A stretch of DNA of 64,000 bases from Macrosoma leucophasiata. Its lineage: Eukaryota > Arthropoda > Insecta > Lepidoptera > Hedylidae. Positions 32,548-45,700 of the stretch are shown here, piece by piece. The stretch lies in assembly GCA_036365455.1 (NCBI GenBank), contig JAWQUS010000007.1:18864001-18928000 (forward strand), in the 5' to 3' direction. The position numbers and the translations under genes are program-made. Each line of letters begins with the position of its first letter. Position 1 is the stretch's first letter. The notes under the pieces were generated by a model, which saw only the letters and a program-made list of their open reading frames with translations, searched no databases and was not told where the DNA came from.

Positions 32548-34999
32548 ATGTTCAGCTACGTTGCGGTAAGGATCCTGTGGTTAATTATTCTGTGCGTTTA
32601 ATTAGTGGTGTTCGTGATGTGCGTGCAATTGTTTTAATGATACGTGTTGTTAATTGTTTTACTGGTGGTAGAGCTCCAGTGACGGAGCTCGCGGGCGTAG
32701 GCACCACCGCATTACCTAATATACTTGCCGCTAAATGGTAGTGTTCATCACTATCGTGTTCCGGTCAGGTGGTAATGTACGGCCCTGTAATTTCCGGCAC
32801 AGAGGCATAACACCTAATGTCTCAAGAGTGGCAGCGCATCTGCATTTTGACCTCTGGTCATTGTGTGGTTGTCTATAGGCTGCAGTCATCACTTAACATC
32901 AATGTAAACTGTATGGTTGTTTGCCACTTTTATTACATAAAAAAAAAAAAAAACGTAGCTCAGCGAGTACATTCAATCATAGGTTTGAGTCTGTAAGAAC
33001 ATTTGATGTTCGTTGTTCTACAAGGAGCATGGGGATGCTAGGCATCAGTGCTCATGTGCTCAATAGGGTCTTATTCTATTTTAATCTATATGAAGTACCT
33101 ACTTTGATCTTGGCTTGTTCAATCCTTACTGTATTTCAATCACAAATCATTTCAATATCAAATAATAATATTGATTCAAAACTCAATAAATTGAACAAAT
33201 TGTAGGTAATTACTACCACGACAGGTAATTTTTTTTTCATCTGATATTATTTTCTTTGTTACCTCATTCATACTCAATATCTACCACAATATATTCTTTA
33301 ATTGATTTCAAATGTATTTTTCAACTGAAATCATCAGTAGTAGCTGACATCTTTCTTTCGCAGTTCAGGATTCATCTTGCATATTTATTTTAAATTACTT
33401 TGAAATGTGTGACAGTAGGTAATATTAAAATAAATAAGTAAATACGTATAGTTACGGTAGTACCTACCTAACTTTAATATACGCAACTTTTTATTTTAAT
33501 TTGATAGTTTAGGAAACCGGCCGCTTGATCACACTTGATCGGCCGCATAAGGTGGGGCCGATATAAAAGCTATTGACTGATTTTGGGCAAGCGGAGAGTT
33601 CCCTGACTGTGATAAGTATGTCTTATTCTGTAGTAGGCTAGTAGACACTGATAGTAAATTTATCTTCGGCAGCTTGCTTGCCTGCTCGGAGTGGCAACCG
33701 CCGCTCCATCCTACGGCGCAATCGGTGTAGCAGCAGTAGACAGTGTTGTAAGTATTATCATACTTTATTTTTTAATAACGTGCCTATTAATTTCACTGCC
33801 TCAGCAGTCTAATGATAATGCTCAAAGCTACGTTGCTAAAGCTATGTTCCCATTAGATTGTAGATCGTAAAGTAGGTAAGGCCTGATACAGCGACATTGA
33901 AGACTTAGTAGTACTGACGTCGACAAAACATCTTGGATCGCATTTACTTTCTCATGATTATGATGACTATGATTTTGACGAACAGATTTTTCTTTTGCTT
34001 CTATGAAGGAATTGAAAAATTTGATGATTTCTATATCGGTTAAATATTATTATTAAATTGGTATTTATGAATACCTATTGGATTATTATTAAGTCATTCT
34101 CTCTAGGTAGCTTATAACCCGACAATGCAAAAGTGTCCTTGTAGACCAATTTGAAATAAATGATTTTAATTGAATTGAATTCATAACGGATTGAGCCCTA
34201 GTTATTAGGTATGTACCTAAATGTGTCGTGCAACATTAACTTACCGTCTATATGTATCATTGTATTTGCTAGTTTGCTGTCCAAATATAATAAATATGCA
34301 ATATTCTTTCAGTCCGTCCCCCGTTATGGTTTCAACTACGCAGTAAGCGATCCCTTGACTGGCGACAACAAGGCTCAATCGGAAGTTCGCGATGGTGGCG
34401 TCGTGAAGGGATCTTACTCGCTCGCCGAGCCCGACGGCACCCTGCGCGTCGTCGACTACACCGCTGACGACGTATCGGGCTTCAACGCCATCGTCAAGCG
34501 AGTTGGACCTGCCGGGCACCCGCAAATAATGGCACCAATCGTGGCCAAGCCTATTGTAGCGGCTCCCGTAGGCCACGCTGCGCCTATAGCAGTGCCAACC
34601 AGCTTCGTCGGCTTCAGCGGCCTCGGCGGCTTAGGTCACGGATCTTGGGGAACAGGACTCGGAGGCATTGACGGTCACGGCCTCGGCCACGCAGGCATTG
34701 GCAGTCTTGGTCTCGGCCACGGAGCAATCGGGGTCGCTGGTCTCGGCTACGAAGGCATTGGCGGTCTTGGACTCGGACACGGCAATATTGGCGGTCTTGG
34801 TCTCGGACACGGAAACATTGGCGGTGCTGGTCTCGGACACGGCAGTATTGGCGGTCTTGGTCTCGGACACGGAAACATTGGCGGTGCTGGTCTCGGACAC
34901 GGCAGTATTGGCGGTATTGGTCTTGGATACGGAGCTGTAGCCGACCTTGGCCTCAGTTTAGGACATGGTCTCGGCGGTTATGGAGGATGGAAACATTGA
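32548..34999 (+). CDS. RR-2 type cuticular protein (CPR family), three exons
   Basis: Secreted structural protein of the cuticle whose Rebers-Riddiford domain binds chitin. Exons 32548-32565, 33673-33747 and 34313-34999 join in phase 0 with GTAAG donors and CAG acceptors, giving 259 residues. Exons 1-2 encode a signal peptide ([19 protein letters not shown]). Exon 3 opens with the RR-2 domain: [39 protein letters not shown]. An AP/VA-rich stretch follows, then a long glycine-rich tail of ten-residue repeats of the type [10 protein letters not shown]. The six-codon first exon is typical of insect CPR genes. Intron 1 contains a family A repeat (32660-32955) and a CAGGGAAC-type remnant. A TATA box precedes it and AATAAA follows the stop. 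Likely expressed in epidermis in pulses around moults; that is family knowledge. Confidence 0.95.
32660..32955 (+). repeat. SINE-like repeat family A, near full length, in intron 1 of the cuticle gene
   Basis: Shows the whole unit: GGTGGTAGAGCTCCAGTGAC, GGGCGTAGGCACCACCGCAT, GCCGCTAAATGGTAGTGTTC, TTTCCGGCACAGAGGCATAA, TCTGCATTTTGACCTCTGGT, GGCTGCAGTCATCACTTAAC, GTTTGCCACTTTTATTACAT and a final A-run. About 296 bp. Confidence 0.85.
33508..33608. mobile_element. CAGGGAAC-type MITE remnant in intron 1 of the cuticle gene
   Basis: Begins TTTAGGAAACCGGCCGCTTG and ends GAGAGTTCCCTGACTG. The ends are related to the element at 3002-3077 but the left terminus has decayed. An internal inverted pair GATCACACTTGATC is visible. 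Confidence 0.4.
34673..34940 (+). repeat. Coding minisatellite, 30-bp unit with 60-bp higher-order repeat
   Basis: Lies within the cuticle protein tail. 30-bp units encode GG(L/A)GLGHG(N/S)I. Two successive 60-bp blocks (34801-34860, 34861-34920) are almost identical (one differing position near the end), so pairs of units were duplicated together recently. The copy number is probably variable in populations. Confidence 0.9.
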
Positions 35000-35159
35000 A
35001 GACTGATTAATTAAATGTACAATATCCTTATTTCCCCGTCTATTGATTTTTCGCATATGAACTAGTTGCATGTGATATTGTAACCGGTTCACAAGCGAGA
35101 ATTCAAATAGTGAATGCAGATTGTGAAACAATGTAATAATAATGTAGTGGCCACTATAT

Positions 35160-35165
35160 AATAAA
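35160..35165 (+). terminator. Poly(A) signal of the cuticular protein gene
   Basis: AATAAA 161 bp after the stop codon, followed by an AT/T-rich stretch (35180-35200). Confidence 0.65.
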
Positions 35166-36349
35166 AACATTAATAATATATATTTTTTTTCATTTTTTTA
35201 CCTACCCATTATCATAAAAGCTAATTGGCGTACTTTTGGGTATTAGACTATACTCAAAAGCTAAAGGCGCAGACACATATCATTCGCTTCGCTCGCATTG
35301 AAGTCGTTTCTTTCATAGCGTCATTGAATACATTAATAAGATTTACAAAGGCATATTTACAGTGCTACCGTGTTCGGATACGCCCCGTAATTACTAGCTC
35401 AAATACGAGTACTTAGATGTGGTAACGATTTTGAGTTTAGCCATCTTATTTTTGCGTAAATGTCTATAGAATGTAGTATGATTGTAGTGAACGTAGTGTA
35501 GTGAGTACATTCGTTTTCTTTTAGGGTATAATAATACATTTTCCCATACGGAAAGTGTATACTGCACGCAAAGATATTATGAGAATAGATTGACAATACA
35601 CACGCTTTTCTATGAAAACCATAGATTTATTATCTAAAACCGCTTCAACCATTGTAAGTGGGAGGAGCTTATCTTGCCGCGAAAATGTACACCAATTAGG
35701 CGCGAGGTCAACACACCTGACTTCACCTGATTAGTGTTTGGTCGCGCCACAAAACGTCACAAAAATGGCGTATTAACAGTTCGTACAAGATTATAAGACG
35801 TGATTATACTACAAAATCTAGATGTCCGTTGTTTTCCGTGTAAATGAGTTAGCTGGCAGTACTACCTGTTCTGACACAATATATTTGATATAGACGATGT
35901 GATATCGTGTTTAACTTAGTAAAATAACAAAATTAAGACTCACCGGTGATAAGTAATGCTATTGAGTGGTTTAGTTTGCTTAACAATTCGGTTATTACAC
36001 CAAAACACTGAACAATTTGACATTTTAACGGTTTTTTCTCACTAAGTTTGCGCTCGGCGGGCGAAATCACAAATGAATGGATGATGCTTGACGCGTGAGC
36101 GGGAACGGTCACCTGACCGTCCACGAGTCTAAACGAACGCTCAGCGGCCGGTGCGTATTGGCAATCTAATTCATCTAATATCTTTGACTGAACGTAATGC
36201 AAGAAGTGCATGAATGTGAATTGCAACATAAATAAGAAGGACAACAGTCTTAATCCTATTGAATTAAATTTTGTTATTGGTTTCATAACAATGCTAGGAT
36301 TTAATATCATTATTCTCTGGAACAACCAAAATAAAAATAATAATGAATC
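35166..36349. other. Intergenic region between cuticle gene and ATP13A1
   Basis: AT-rich with one GC-rich patch at 36045-36160. The minus-strand frame at 35933-36325 has no recognised domain, no Kozak-like start and no coding bias I would trust. Confidence 0.45.
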
Positions 36350-36415
36350 GATACGGGGGATATGCCATAATCGCCACGCTTGGCATGCGAATTGGCGATC
36401 GTAGTGGCGGTAGTT
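36350..36415 (-). mobile_element. LINE 3'-end fragment
   Basis: The reverse complement matches 53955-54015 closely (ACGATCGCCAA, then GCCAAGCGTGGCGATTATGG). A short relic of the same LINE/SINE 3' region. Confidence 0.6.
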
Positions 36416-36770
36416 TTAGTCACTATGGTCACCATACCATCACTAAACTCTGGCGACATAATTATCAATTTACATAATTGATTTAGTTCAACCAATATTA
36501 TTAGCCCAATAAAATATAACTACCAAATAATCCAGATAACAAAAACACATATGTAAATTTACTACACATTCATTTATATTTATCTATAAATAGAATACCA
36601 CTGACACATTCACATTTTTTAAATGCACATAACAGTTTGAGCGGATACTTATCCTACACACGAACAAACACACCGAGCCAATATAACACTAAACATCCAC
36701 GTAATCAACGCCATATAAAATATACCAGTTTGGTCAATCTGGTGTGTATGTGTGTGTGTATACGTATACG

Positions 36771-39700
36771 CTACGTTATTTTCGCGGTCCGTCCTTCGCC
36801 GAACAACCACAAACAGACTCGGTCGACGAGAAAAGCGAACGCCATGTCCGCTATTAAGACTTGCACTAAAATTAGCCGGAACTGAAACAAAGAAAATAGT
36901 TTATTCAGCTATTGGTAGTGTGATTTGTTAAGCAGTGCTATAATTATGATGTTTTACATTTACAAAAAGACACAATTTAAATATAAAATTAATAAACGTA
37001 ATATTTAAGTTTTGCTTAAAAATAAGCCTTTTTCTTAAACATACGATGTTTATTTTATACAAACAAATTTTAGCAAAACAACGCATAGCTTTAGCTGCGA
37101 TTAGAAAACCGCTCATATCGCGAATGGTAAACGCGCAGGGCAGTGTGTACGGGTGCGCAAACGGGCAGGCAGTCATAACGCCGATATTTTGATTGAATCA
37201 ACTTAAGTATGTTATAACTATTTACTATTTAACAAAAAAAAAAGAAACGGCCAAGCGCGTGTCGGACCATGCTCAATGTAAACTGTACGATTGTTTGCCA
37301 CTTTATGACGAAAAATTATTCGTCAAAAATTTGTTCGAAAACCCCTTAAGCATTTAATTGCATATCAATACACAAACTCGAATGACATAAAATACTTACA
37401 TCTGGAGGGAAGTACACGATCTCAAACATGTTGGAGAGTTCTGGTACAAGCCCCGCAGCTAGTGCAAGTACAGTGCCTCCCGATGTTACTATACTGTATA
37501 AAAGAGGCTTGTTGTCTCGTAACCCTTCCATAAATGGCTCACCCTGAAAACGAAACCGCATTTTTATTACCCTTTTACCAGGCTTTAATTCAACAATATG
37601 TAATCAAATCACAGTAAGGATTTTCATACTGGCAACTTCCTAGCGAGTAGAGAGCGATGCGAGCGCTCAGCGAAATTGCAACGAATATGCCGCAAGTTCG
37701 ACGACCCGTTTAGTCCAGCGGTGTGAGACGACCGTTTGATTCGAAGGGATCCCCGCACGGGACAAATATTTGTATGGCCTACAGATATTTGTTTCGGGTC
37801 TGGGTGTTTGTGTATGTGTTGTATGTGTACAACGGCATCCACGACACAGGTTTATATAATACCTAAAGTAAGTAGAGTAAGCGTACTCACTTAAAAAAAA
37901 ATATTAAGTACGTCTCCCAACCCAGTCGTATAAAGACGTAGCGACCACGCTGTGCGTTAGACAATGGCTAGTATGAAAACCCAAATAAAATAAACTTCAC
38001 GCTGACAAAAATGTCAATGTTGGTGCGATTAGGTTAATGGCTAAAATGCAATGGTTACCAGTTTGTTAAAAAAATATATTTACCCTGTAATTGATAGCAA
38101 ATGTGGATATCTGTAGTGCCATAGATATAATGTAAACAGTACTATTTAAGAGATCTGGAGCAAACACTCTTTCTTCGTCTTCTGCTAAATCCATGTCCAA
38201 TTTGGGCGTTGTATCCCTGCAAATTAACGATAGAACATTATTTTAATCTTGTAATTTATGTAGGTAATGAAGGTGGCAAACAATCATGCAATTCACATTG
38301 ATGTTAAGTGATGACTGCAGCCTATTGACACCAATACAAAGACCAGAGGACAAAATGCAGATGCGTTACCACCCCTGAGACCTTAGTTATTATGTATCTT
38401 TGATATTTATTACGGGGCCACGAACATCAACACACAACATTACCATCTAACCAGAACACGATAGTGCTGAACACCACGATTTAACGGCAGATAAATTAGG
38501 TAATGGGGTGGTGCCTACGCCCTCGAGCTTCTACACGGGAATTTTATTCTTTAATTTTATTATTTATATTCTTATTATTAATTAAAGAACTAATCAGGGA
38601 ACATTTCATAAAATAAAAATGTTGATATACTGAACTATGAAAGGAGATGTTGCGAGCTCGGCTCTGGTTCGTACACGTCCTCAAAAATGGGTAAACTAAA
38701 GAAGAATCCGAAAAAAATACAATTAATTTATTCAAGAATATATTTTAGAGTTACAACCACATTTAATTCAAACGATTTTATCATTTTCAACTATGTTAAA
38801 CATGGCGGCGATACAGCCGACACTTGGAATCAATCGATTTTGATAGTATTTAGAAAATATTACTTTTTTCTCCAAGTACTATATTCAAAATACAATTTTA
38901 AAATGAAAATGTCAAAATGACATCGCCCGCCATATTCGCCATGTTGGTTTTGAGTTGCAATTCTAACTGGAAATAATGTTTTGTAACTGCAAACAAAGCT
39001 AAATAAGTGAAAATATGCAGTAAAAAACGTTTTTATATTGATTTTGCCTGTTTAATGATATTGTGTACAATACATGGCCGGAGGTCCATACATTTTTGCA
39101 ACATCTCCTTTACATTCACATTATTAGAATAAAATATCAAAAAAAAATCAAAAAATTAATAAGTTTAACAACATTAGTAAGGTTAACCTTCACAAAGTAC
39201 GAGTCGACTATGTGAGATTAAAAAAGGGTAAAACAGATATCCTACCTGTCTGGAGAACGTATTGTAGCTTCATGCACCAGATAAATGAGGCAGACGAAAT
39301 GCACGGCGAACTGTGTGAGTACAGTCATTACAGTGTACATATTGAAGATATTGGGCAGTGGACGCTCTTTGGATAACTGTTTTAATGGCTGGAAAATTAA
39401 GAGAAACAAATATTAGAATTATCAATCCCTACTAATATTATTAATGCGAAAGTAACTCTGTCTGTCTGTCTGTCTGTGTGTTACCTTTTCACGTCCAAAC
39501 GACTGAACACATTTTAATGAAATTTGGTACAGAGATAGAGCTGACTTTGAAAAAGAACATAGGCTACTTAGTTATTTATAAAACGACATCCACGCGGGCG
39601 AAGCCACGGGCAACAGTGGGAGTAAGGAGTGTTAACTGATATGTACGAGAACATGAAAAAGTGTACCGCTACAAATAATGTTTTTAGTATCTGCCACAAT

Positions 39701-42700
39701 ATGCAGCACCTCTTCTTCAATGCATGCCTCTGTTAGATAACTGCCATTGTTTGGTTGACTGACAGCAATAGCGGAATTTCTTGTACTAGTGGGGGGTGGG
39801 ATCGTTATGTCCCACCCGACGAAAGCCAAAAGAGTCAGTGCTCACTTATAATAGGTATAACGACAAGTTTTTTAAAAATTGTAATTTAAAAAAGTATAGG
39901 AAAAAAAAAATTGTCTTTGAATGATTCAAAACGTTGCGAATTGTGAAACGACTCAAACGGCTCGTATAAAATGGAACTCTATTCTGACGTCACGTCAGAG
40001 TTAAAACTTGATCTTGATTTGTATGGTGAAATCAGATCATTTTAAAATATCTTCGTCAATACTGCGTTTTTGTAAAAACATTCTTTATTTTATTTATAGA
40101 AAAATGGAAAGAAAAATTTGACTTCAGGCGAGACTCGAACTCGCGGCCTACTGGGAATCTAGTCCCGCCGCTCTTCCAATTGAGCTACTGAAGTCCTGCC
40201 CGATTTGTCAAATATTTCCTTCACATTTATTGCATTGCTTTATGGTAGCAGTAGCGCCATCTATTGCCGAACTATGCTAGTTAGGCAACCCTAGATAATG
40301 GACTAGATTCCCAGTAGGCCGCGAGTTCGAGTCTCGCCTGAAGTCAAATTTTTCTTTCCATTTTTCTTTAAATAAAATATATTTCACAAGCATGTGTTAA
40401 TGCGAAATAATATAAAACAAAAACATTCTTATTAAGATTTGTAGGTTTTCATATTAATAGGTTAGGGAAAGTCTTTTCGCATTATAGTATGTATGAACTT
40501 GTAATAAAATCTCTTTGGCTGTAGTATTTGTATCTGGCTGGTTTTGGTATCATTGAAAGTTAAAATGTTAAAGAACATAATTCCAAATTCAAATTAGGCA
40601 AATGTGTGATTTTCATTTGTTTTTCGTACTATCAAGATGAGTGAATCTAATGAAGAAATTCGATACATTTTAAAATTTTACTACAAAAAAGGTAAAAATG
40701 CAACGCAAGCCGCGAAAAAAATTTGCGATGTTTATGGACCTAGTGCAGTGTCTGTGAGAGTAGCACAAATTTGGTTTAAGCGTTTTCAACCCGGAAATTT
40801 TGATGTCAAAGATGCACCTCGCTCTGGTCGCCCTATTACGGATAAAATGGATGCCATTTTTGAAAAAGTGGAGCAAGATCGACATATCAGTAGTTACGAC
40901 GTAGCTGAAGAACTGATAATTAATCACAAAACAGTTTTGGCGCATTTGAAAAAAGCTGGGTACAAAAAAAAGCTCGATATTTGGGTACCTCACGAGCTCA
41001 CTGAAAGAAACCTAATGAAATGAAGTGTACTCATTTGTGATTCTTTATTACGACGTAATGAAACCGAATCATTTTTGTAGAAGCTGATAACTGGTGATGA
41101 AAAGTGGATCACGTACGACAAGAACGTGCGAAAAAGGTCGTGGTCAAAGGCCGGTCAGGCTTCACAGACTGTGGCGAAACCCGGGTTAACTCGCAATAAG
41201 GTGATGTTGTGTGTGTGGTGGGATTGGAAGGGCATTATTAATTATGAGCTATTACCACCAGGCAGGACTATCGATTCTGAACTCTACTGCGAACAACTGA
41301 TGAGATTAAAGCAAGAAGTTGAGAGAAAGCGGCCGGAATTGATCAACAGAAGGGGTGTGGTGTTTCGTCATGATAACGCTAGACCTCACACATCTATAGC
41401 CACTCAGCAAAAATTAAGAGAGTTTGGCTGGGAGGTGATAATGCATCCACTGTATAGTCCTGACCTTGCACCTTCAGATTTCCACCTGTTTCGGTCTCTT
41501 CAGAATTCTTTATGCAATGTTAGGTTAACATCACGAGAGGACTGCCAAATCCACTTGTCGCGGTATTTTGATGAGAAGTCCCAAAATTTTTATAGCAATG
41601 GGATCATGTCCCTACCTACAAGATGGCAAAAGGTTATCGAATAAAATGGTACATACATACTTTAGTTAAATTTAAATAAACTATATTAAAAAATGTTTTG
41701 AATTATCTTAACAAATGCGAAGAAACTTTTTCCCCAACCTATATTATAAAATAATATAGAAGTTAAATTATAATTATTTTAAACTTAACTTTTTTGTTCA
41801 CAAATGTTCATAAATTTTAAGTTCTTTCTATTATCTCATACGATTCAAGTCGAATTTTCATATTTTTGTATCTTTATATCTCGTTTGATCACTTTCATGT
41901 GATATGATACAAAGTGGTGAATTCATACATAGTCATCATCCCTATTATTTATTGTACCATAAAAGTGCTTTAAATGATTAATAATCCATTAAAATTCACC
42001 AAATACATACCTTAGACCTGGATATAAACAAAAAGCAGGATGCAAGCAGCAGACTCTGTAACGTCGCCTGTGTGTCACTGAATTTGATGCCATCGAGGTA
42101 CAGCACGGATTGGCTGTAGGCCAGGATGAGGGCATTCAGTGCTAGGATCTTAAACATCTGCAGGGTAGTCACCAGTGTGCACCGGCCTTGCTTGATTATG
42201 TGACAGACTGGAACGTGACAATAAGCAACATTATACAAATTAATGAGTTTCTTTTTTACTAGAATTGTTTTAGACACATAACTGGTCTGGCAGTTACTAC
42301 TGTCTATCTAGTCTAGTCAATCTAGGCGATTAAAAACTGGAAAGGCGCCGATCCGATATCACTAACTGCCTTTTATACATACTGCAAAAGATTAAACAGA
42401 GACTACTGGTAAAATGGGGTGGCTATGGGGACATAACCGAGTCTCACGAGTAGCCACTGGTCCACCTCTTCTAACCATACATAGCGCGGCCGTCTCATTT
42501 CCAAAAACTCAAGCTACAGCCCTTGGCTATATCACTAGCTTAGCCGTCGTATAAACACTTACTGCAGAGGATGCTAGAGAGACGACTGGTAAATGGAGCA
42601 GCTACACTGGCATCTCCAAGTCTCACGAGTTGGGGCTGATCCTCCTCTTCCAACTTTTTCATAGCGCGGCGTAGTCTCGCGGCCGCTTCGGCTCGTGCCT

Positions 42701-45700
42701 CAGCGCGAGAGTCCCGTATTGCGCCAGGTCGGCGTGGCGCTTCCAACTCCGGGGGCCGTTCTTCGCGAACCTTCTCACGGAGACGTTCGGGCGCATTCGC
42801 TAAGATTGCGACACCCACCTGATTTGGAATGTTTTCATTACTTGTCATCTTATATTATATGACCTACTCATCGAGTTTATTAACTAGTAATAAGACTTTT
42901 ATCAACTTAACCTAAGAAACACTGATCGCCCATCAAATGTTACTGGATCAGTCATACACTCCGAAGGGGTTCCGACCGTATATGGTATATGGTCGGAACC
43001 CCTTCGGAGTAGCCAATGGACTGGAATTCTCAAGAAAAGCGAAAATGTGGCCATCTCAAACAGAAATCAAGCCTGAGGCTAAGAACCAATCGAGATGGAG
43101 GTCCATTGTAGGCGCTCTCTGCCCCACCGGCGGAACCGTATGTTCCGCCGGTAGGGCAGGTCTTAAGTCAGTAAGTCAAGACTCTCATCGGGAAATTAGG
43201 GCATATTCTCTCCGTCTAATGTCGCTCAACACTATTGTGGGTATCTTTGGGGAAAGCCTTTGTCTAGAAGTGGACATTTTTCGCCTGAAAAGAAAATAGG
43301 ATTCTAGTAGAACATAAGTAATGAAATACATACTTACATCAGCATGTTTTAAAGCACCAACGTCATTTGTTCCATCACCACACATAAGTGTTGTATATCC
43401 TAGAGATTTGAGTGTTACTATAACAAATTCTTTCTGCTTAGGTGCAAATCTCGCAAAAACTTTTATGTGTGGAATTATCTGCACTAGGAACTTGTAATGA
43501 TGTTCATTGAGATATGTAAGACCTTCTCCGGTTATACATAAGTCAAACTTTGTGGTTAATTCTTTAGCTGTTTTAAATGGTTCCACAGGTAAGACAACAC
43601 CTTCATTTATAGATTTCCAATTCCATTTTTCATCTTCTGTTAGAATTAGAACATCACTCTTCTGAGTAAAATTTAATTCTTTTGCCACATGACAAGCTGT
43701 TAATGGGTTATCCCCAGTTATCATTACAACAGAATGAGATGCATGAACTATTTCACTAATAGCCTTTTTAGAATCACTTTTTAAAGGACATGATATTATA
43801 ACAAAACCCACAAAAGTTAAATCAGATTCAATATTCTCTCTTGAAAGGTCTCGAATTTCCTGTGAGCTTAATTTTCCCAAATTTCGATAACCAAGTGCTA
43901 GTACTCTAGCGCCTCTTCTAGACAAAGTTAAATAAACATGATCATAATGACTAGGAACCTCTTTGAGCATTGATTTAATTGTTTCAGGTGCACCCTTTAC
44001 GCTACTTATGTAATGAGTTTCCATGAAACCTCTCTCATTAATCTGATACCCTGCAACTACGGACATTCTCTTAAGAGCACTTGCAAAATGATTTCTGTGG
44101 ACAATTTTTAAACCAGGTGACTTCCCTTTTTTAGGCACCACAGCATCCCCTTTTGTTAAATTCCATTCTGCAGCTTTCAATGTAGCTTTTTCTAGAGGAT
44201 CACCAACTACTCCATCATCAAGTTGCACTAATGAGTGACATGATGCAAGTACTTGAATAGTTGCTAAAGGTGCCTCTGACAATGGTATGACAGTAGCATC
44301 TGTATGGTCTCCAATGCCGGCTACACCTTCTACTACCAAATTATCACTGGTCAAAGTACCAGTTTTATCAAAACAACATATTTCTACTTTACCGGCAAAA
44401 GGTATCCTAAATGGTTCTGTACAAAAAACTGCTAATTTTGAAAGTGACAATAATGACGTATTTACAGCTAATGACAATTCAATTGGTAATTCTGGAGGCA
44501 CTACAGAAGTCAATATCAATGTGCATTCTAAAAATAGTTTATATCTGTTTCTTTCTGGATCCTCACATCCCTTTACCCATACATATGCAGCAGCTGCAAT
44601 TGCAAATATCAATAAGAATAATATAAAACCAAAGGTTTCAAGATTGTTAGCTGTTACCCTCTTAACTCCAAATAATATGGTCCTTAGAAGCTTGCCCTGT
44701 GATGTGTTAAAACCATTACGGATCACATAGCCTATACATCCATTATCAGGTGCCTTAAGTCCAGATGTTACGATCTTGCTTGGCGAGGAATGTTGAACAA
44801 TTTTGGTACCACCAAACAATGTGTGTAATTTTCCATCTCCTTCGGGATCCAAGTTTTGTTGCATGTTTTTTTCATTTTCAATTGCCTCTTTCATTTGTGG
44901 GACACTCTCACCAGTCAACATTGATTCGTCCACTATACAAGAACCTCTTAATAGAACTATGTCACACGGTACCAAGTTATCGTTTACTGATCGAGTGAGA
45001 GATACAACATCACCAGGTAACAGCTGGTCACTCATAATCGGTCTCCATCTTCTATTTCGATAAACATTTATGTTGTAAGGTTTATTTCCCATTTTCCTTA
45101 TTTCAGCCATGTTCCTCAACTGTTGTTGAACCAATGTGCATTCAAACATGACTAACATAACGAGGGTAAATATGGAATAATACCAATATTTATCCAAACA
45201 CCAGAGAGCTACGCAAAACACTTGAAAAACAAAAAATGGTGCAGTCGCTCTCTCTTTAAACAGTTCCATGAATTCCGGTACTACCTGTTAACAACATTGG
45301 AATTTATAAAATATAAAAAGTTAGTATAATTCTTATTATAATGCTGATTTTAAAGTACATTATCAGAACTCAATTTACTAATGTGCTTTTCATAAACAGG
45401 CTGTAAATTTCATTTTAAAAGCAAGTACATCTGGAATAATTACCATTATCATTTCGTTCTTTCCAAATTCTTTCTCTGCTATGTCTATGGATTCATCATC
45501 CGAGTATCCTTTTGATTCCACATATTCCTCATAAGATTTGTTAGTTGGAAAGTCAACAGTATGGAATGTTTTCTTATGCCAATCATACACATATTTGCTC
45601 TTTTGGAATACAAACCAGACATCAGGATTAAGAGAGCCTTCTTTTGTAGACTGAAATGTGAATGAATGCATTGTTAACATAAAAAAAAAATATTCTAAAA

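Noticed and set aside
34631..34940. Long open frames on the other strand and frame of the cuticle protein tail
   Set aside because: A 30-bp repeat keeps all frames open; they are shadows of the glycine-rich coding repeat.
35933..36325. Novel 130-residue gene upstream of ATP13A1's 3' end
   Set aside because: No domain, no splice or start support and no composition signal apart from one GC patch.
36721..36780. GT microsatellite as the end of a transposon
   Set aside because: It directly follows the ATP13A1 stop codon on the minus strand and is simply 3' UTR simple repeat.
43185..43337. Extension of ATP13A1 exon 4 beyond 43338
   Set aside because: A GTAAGT donor follows the codons for KHAD exactly where the conserved protein continues in the exon starting at 42818; the extra frame is intron plus a LINE fragment.
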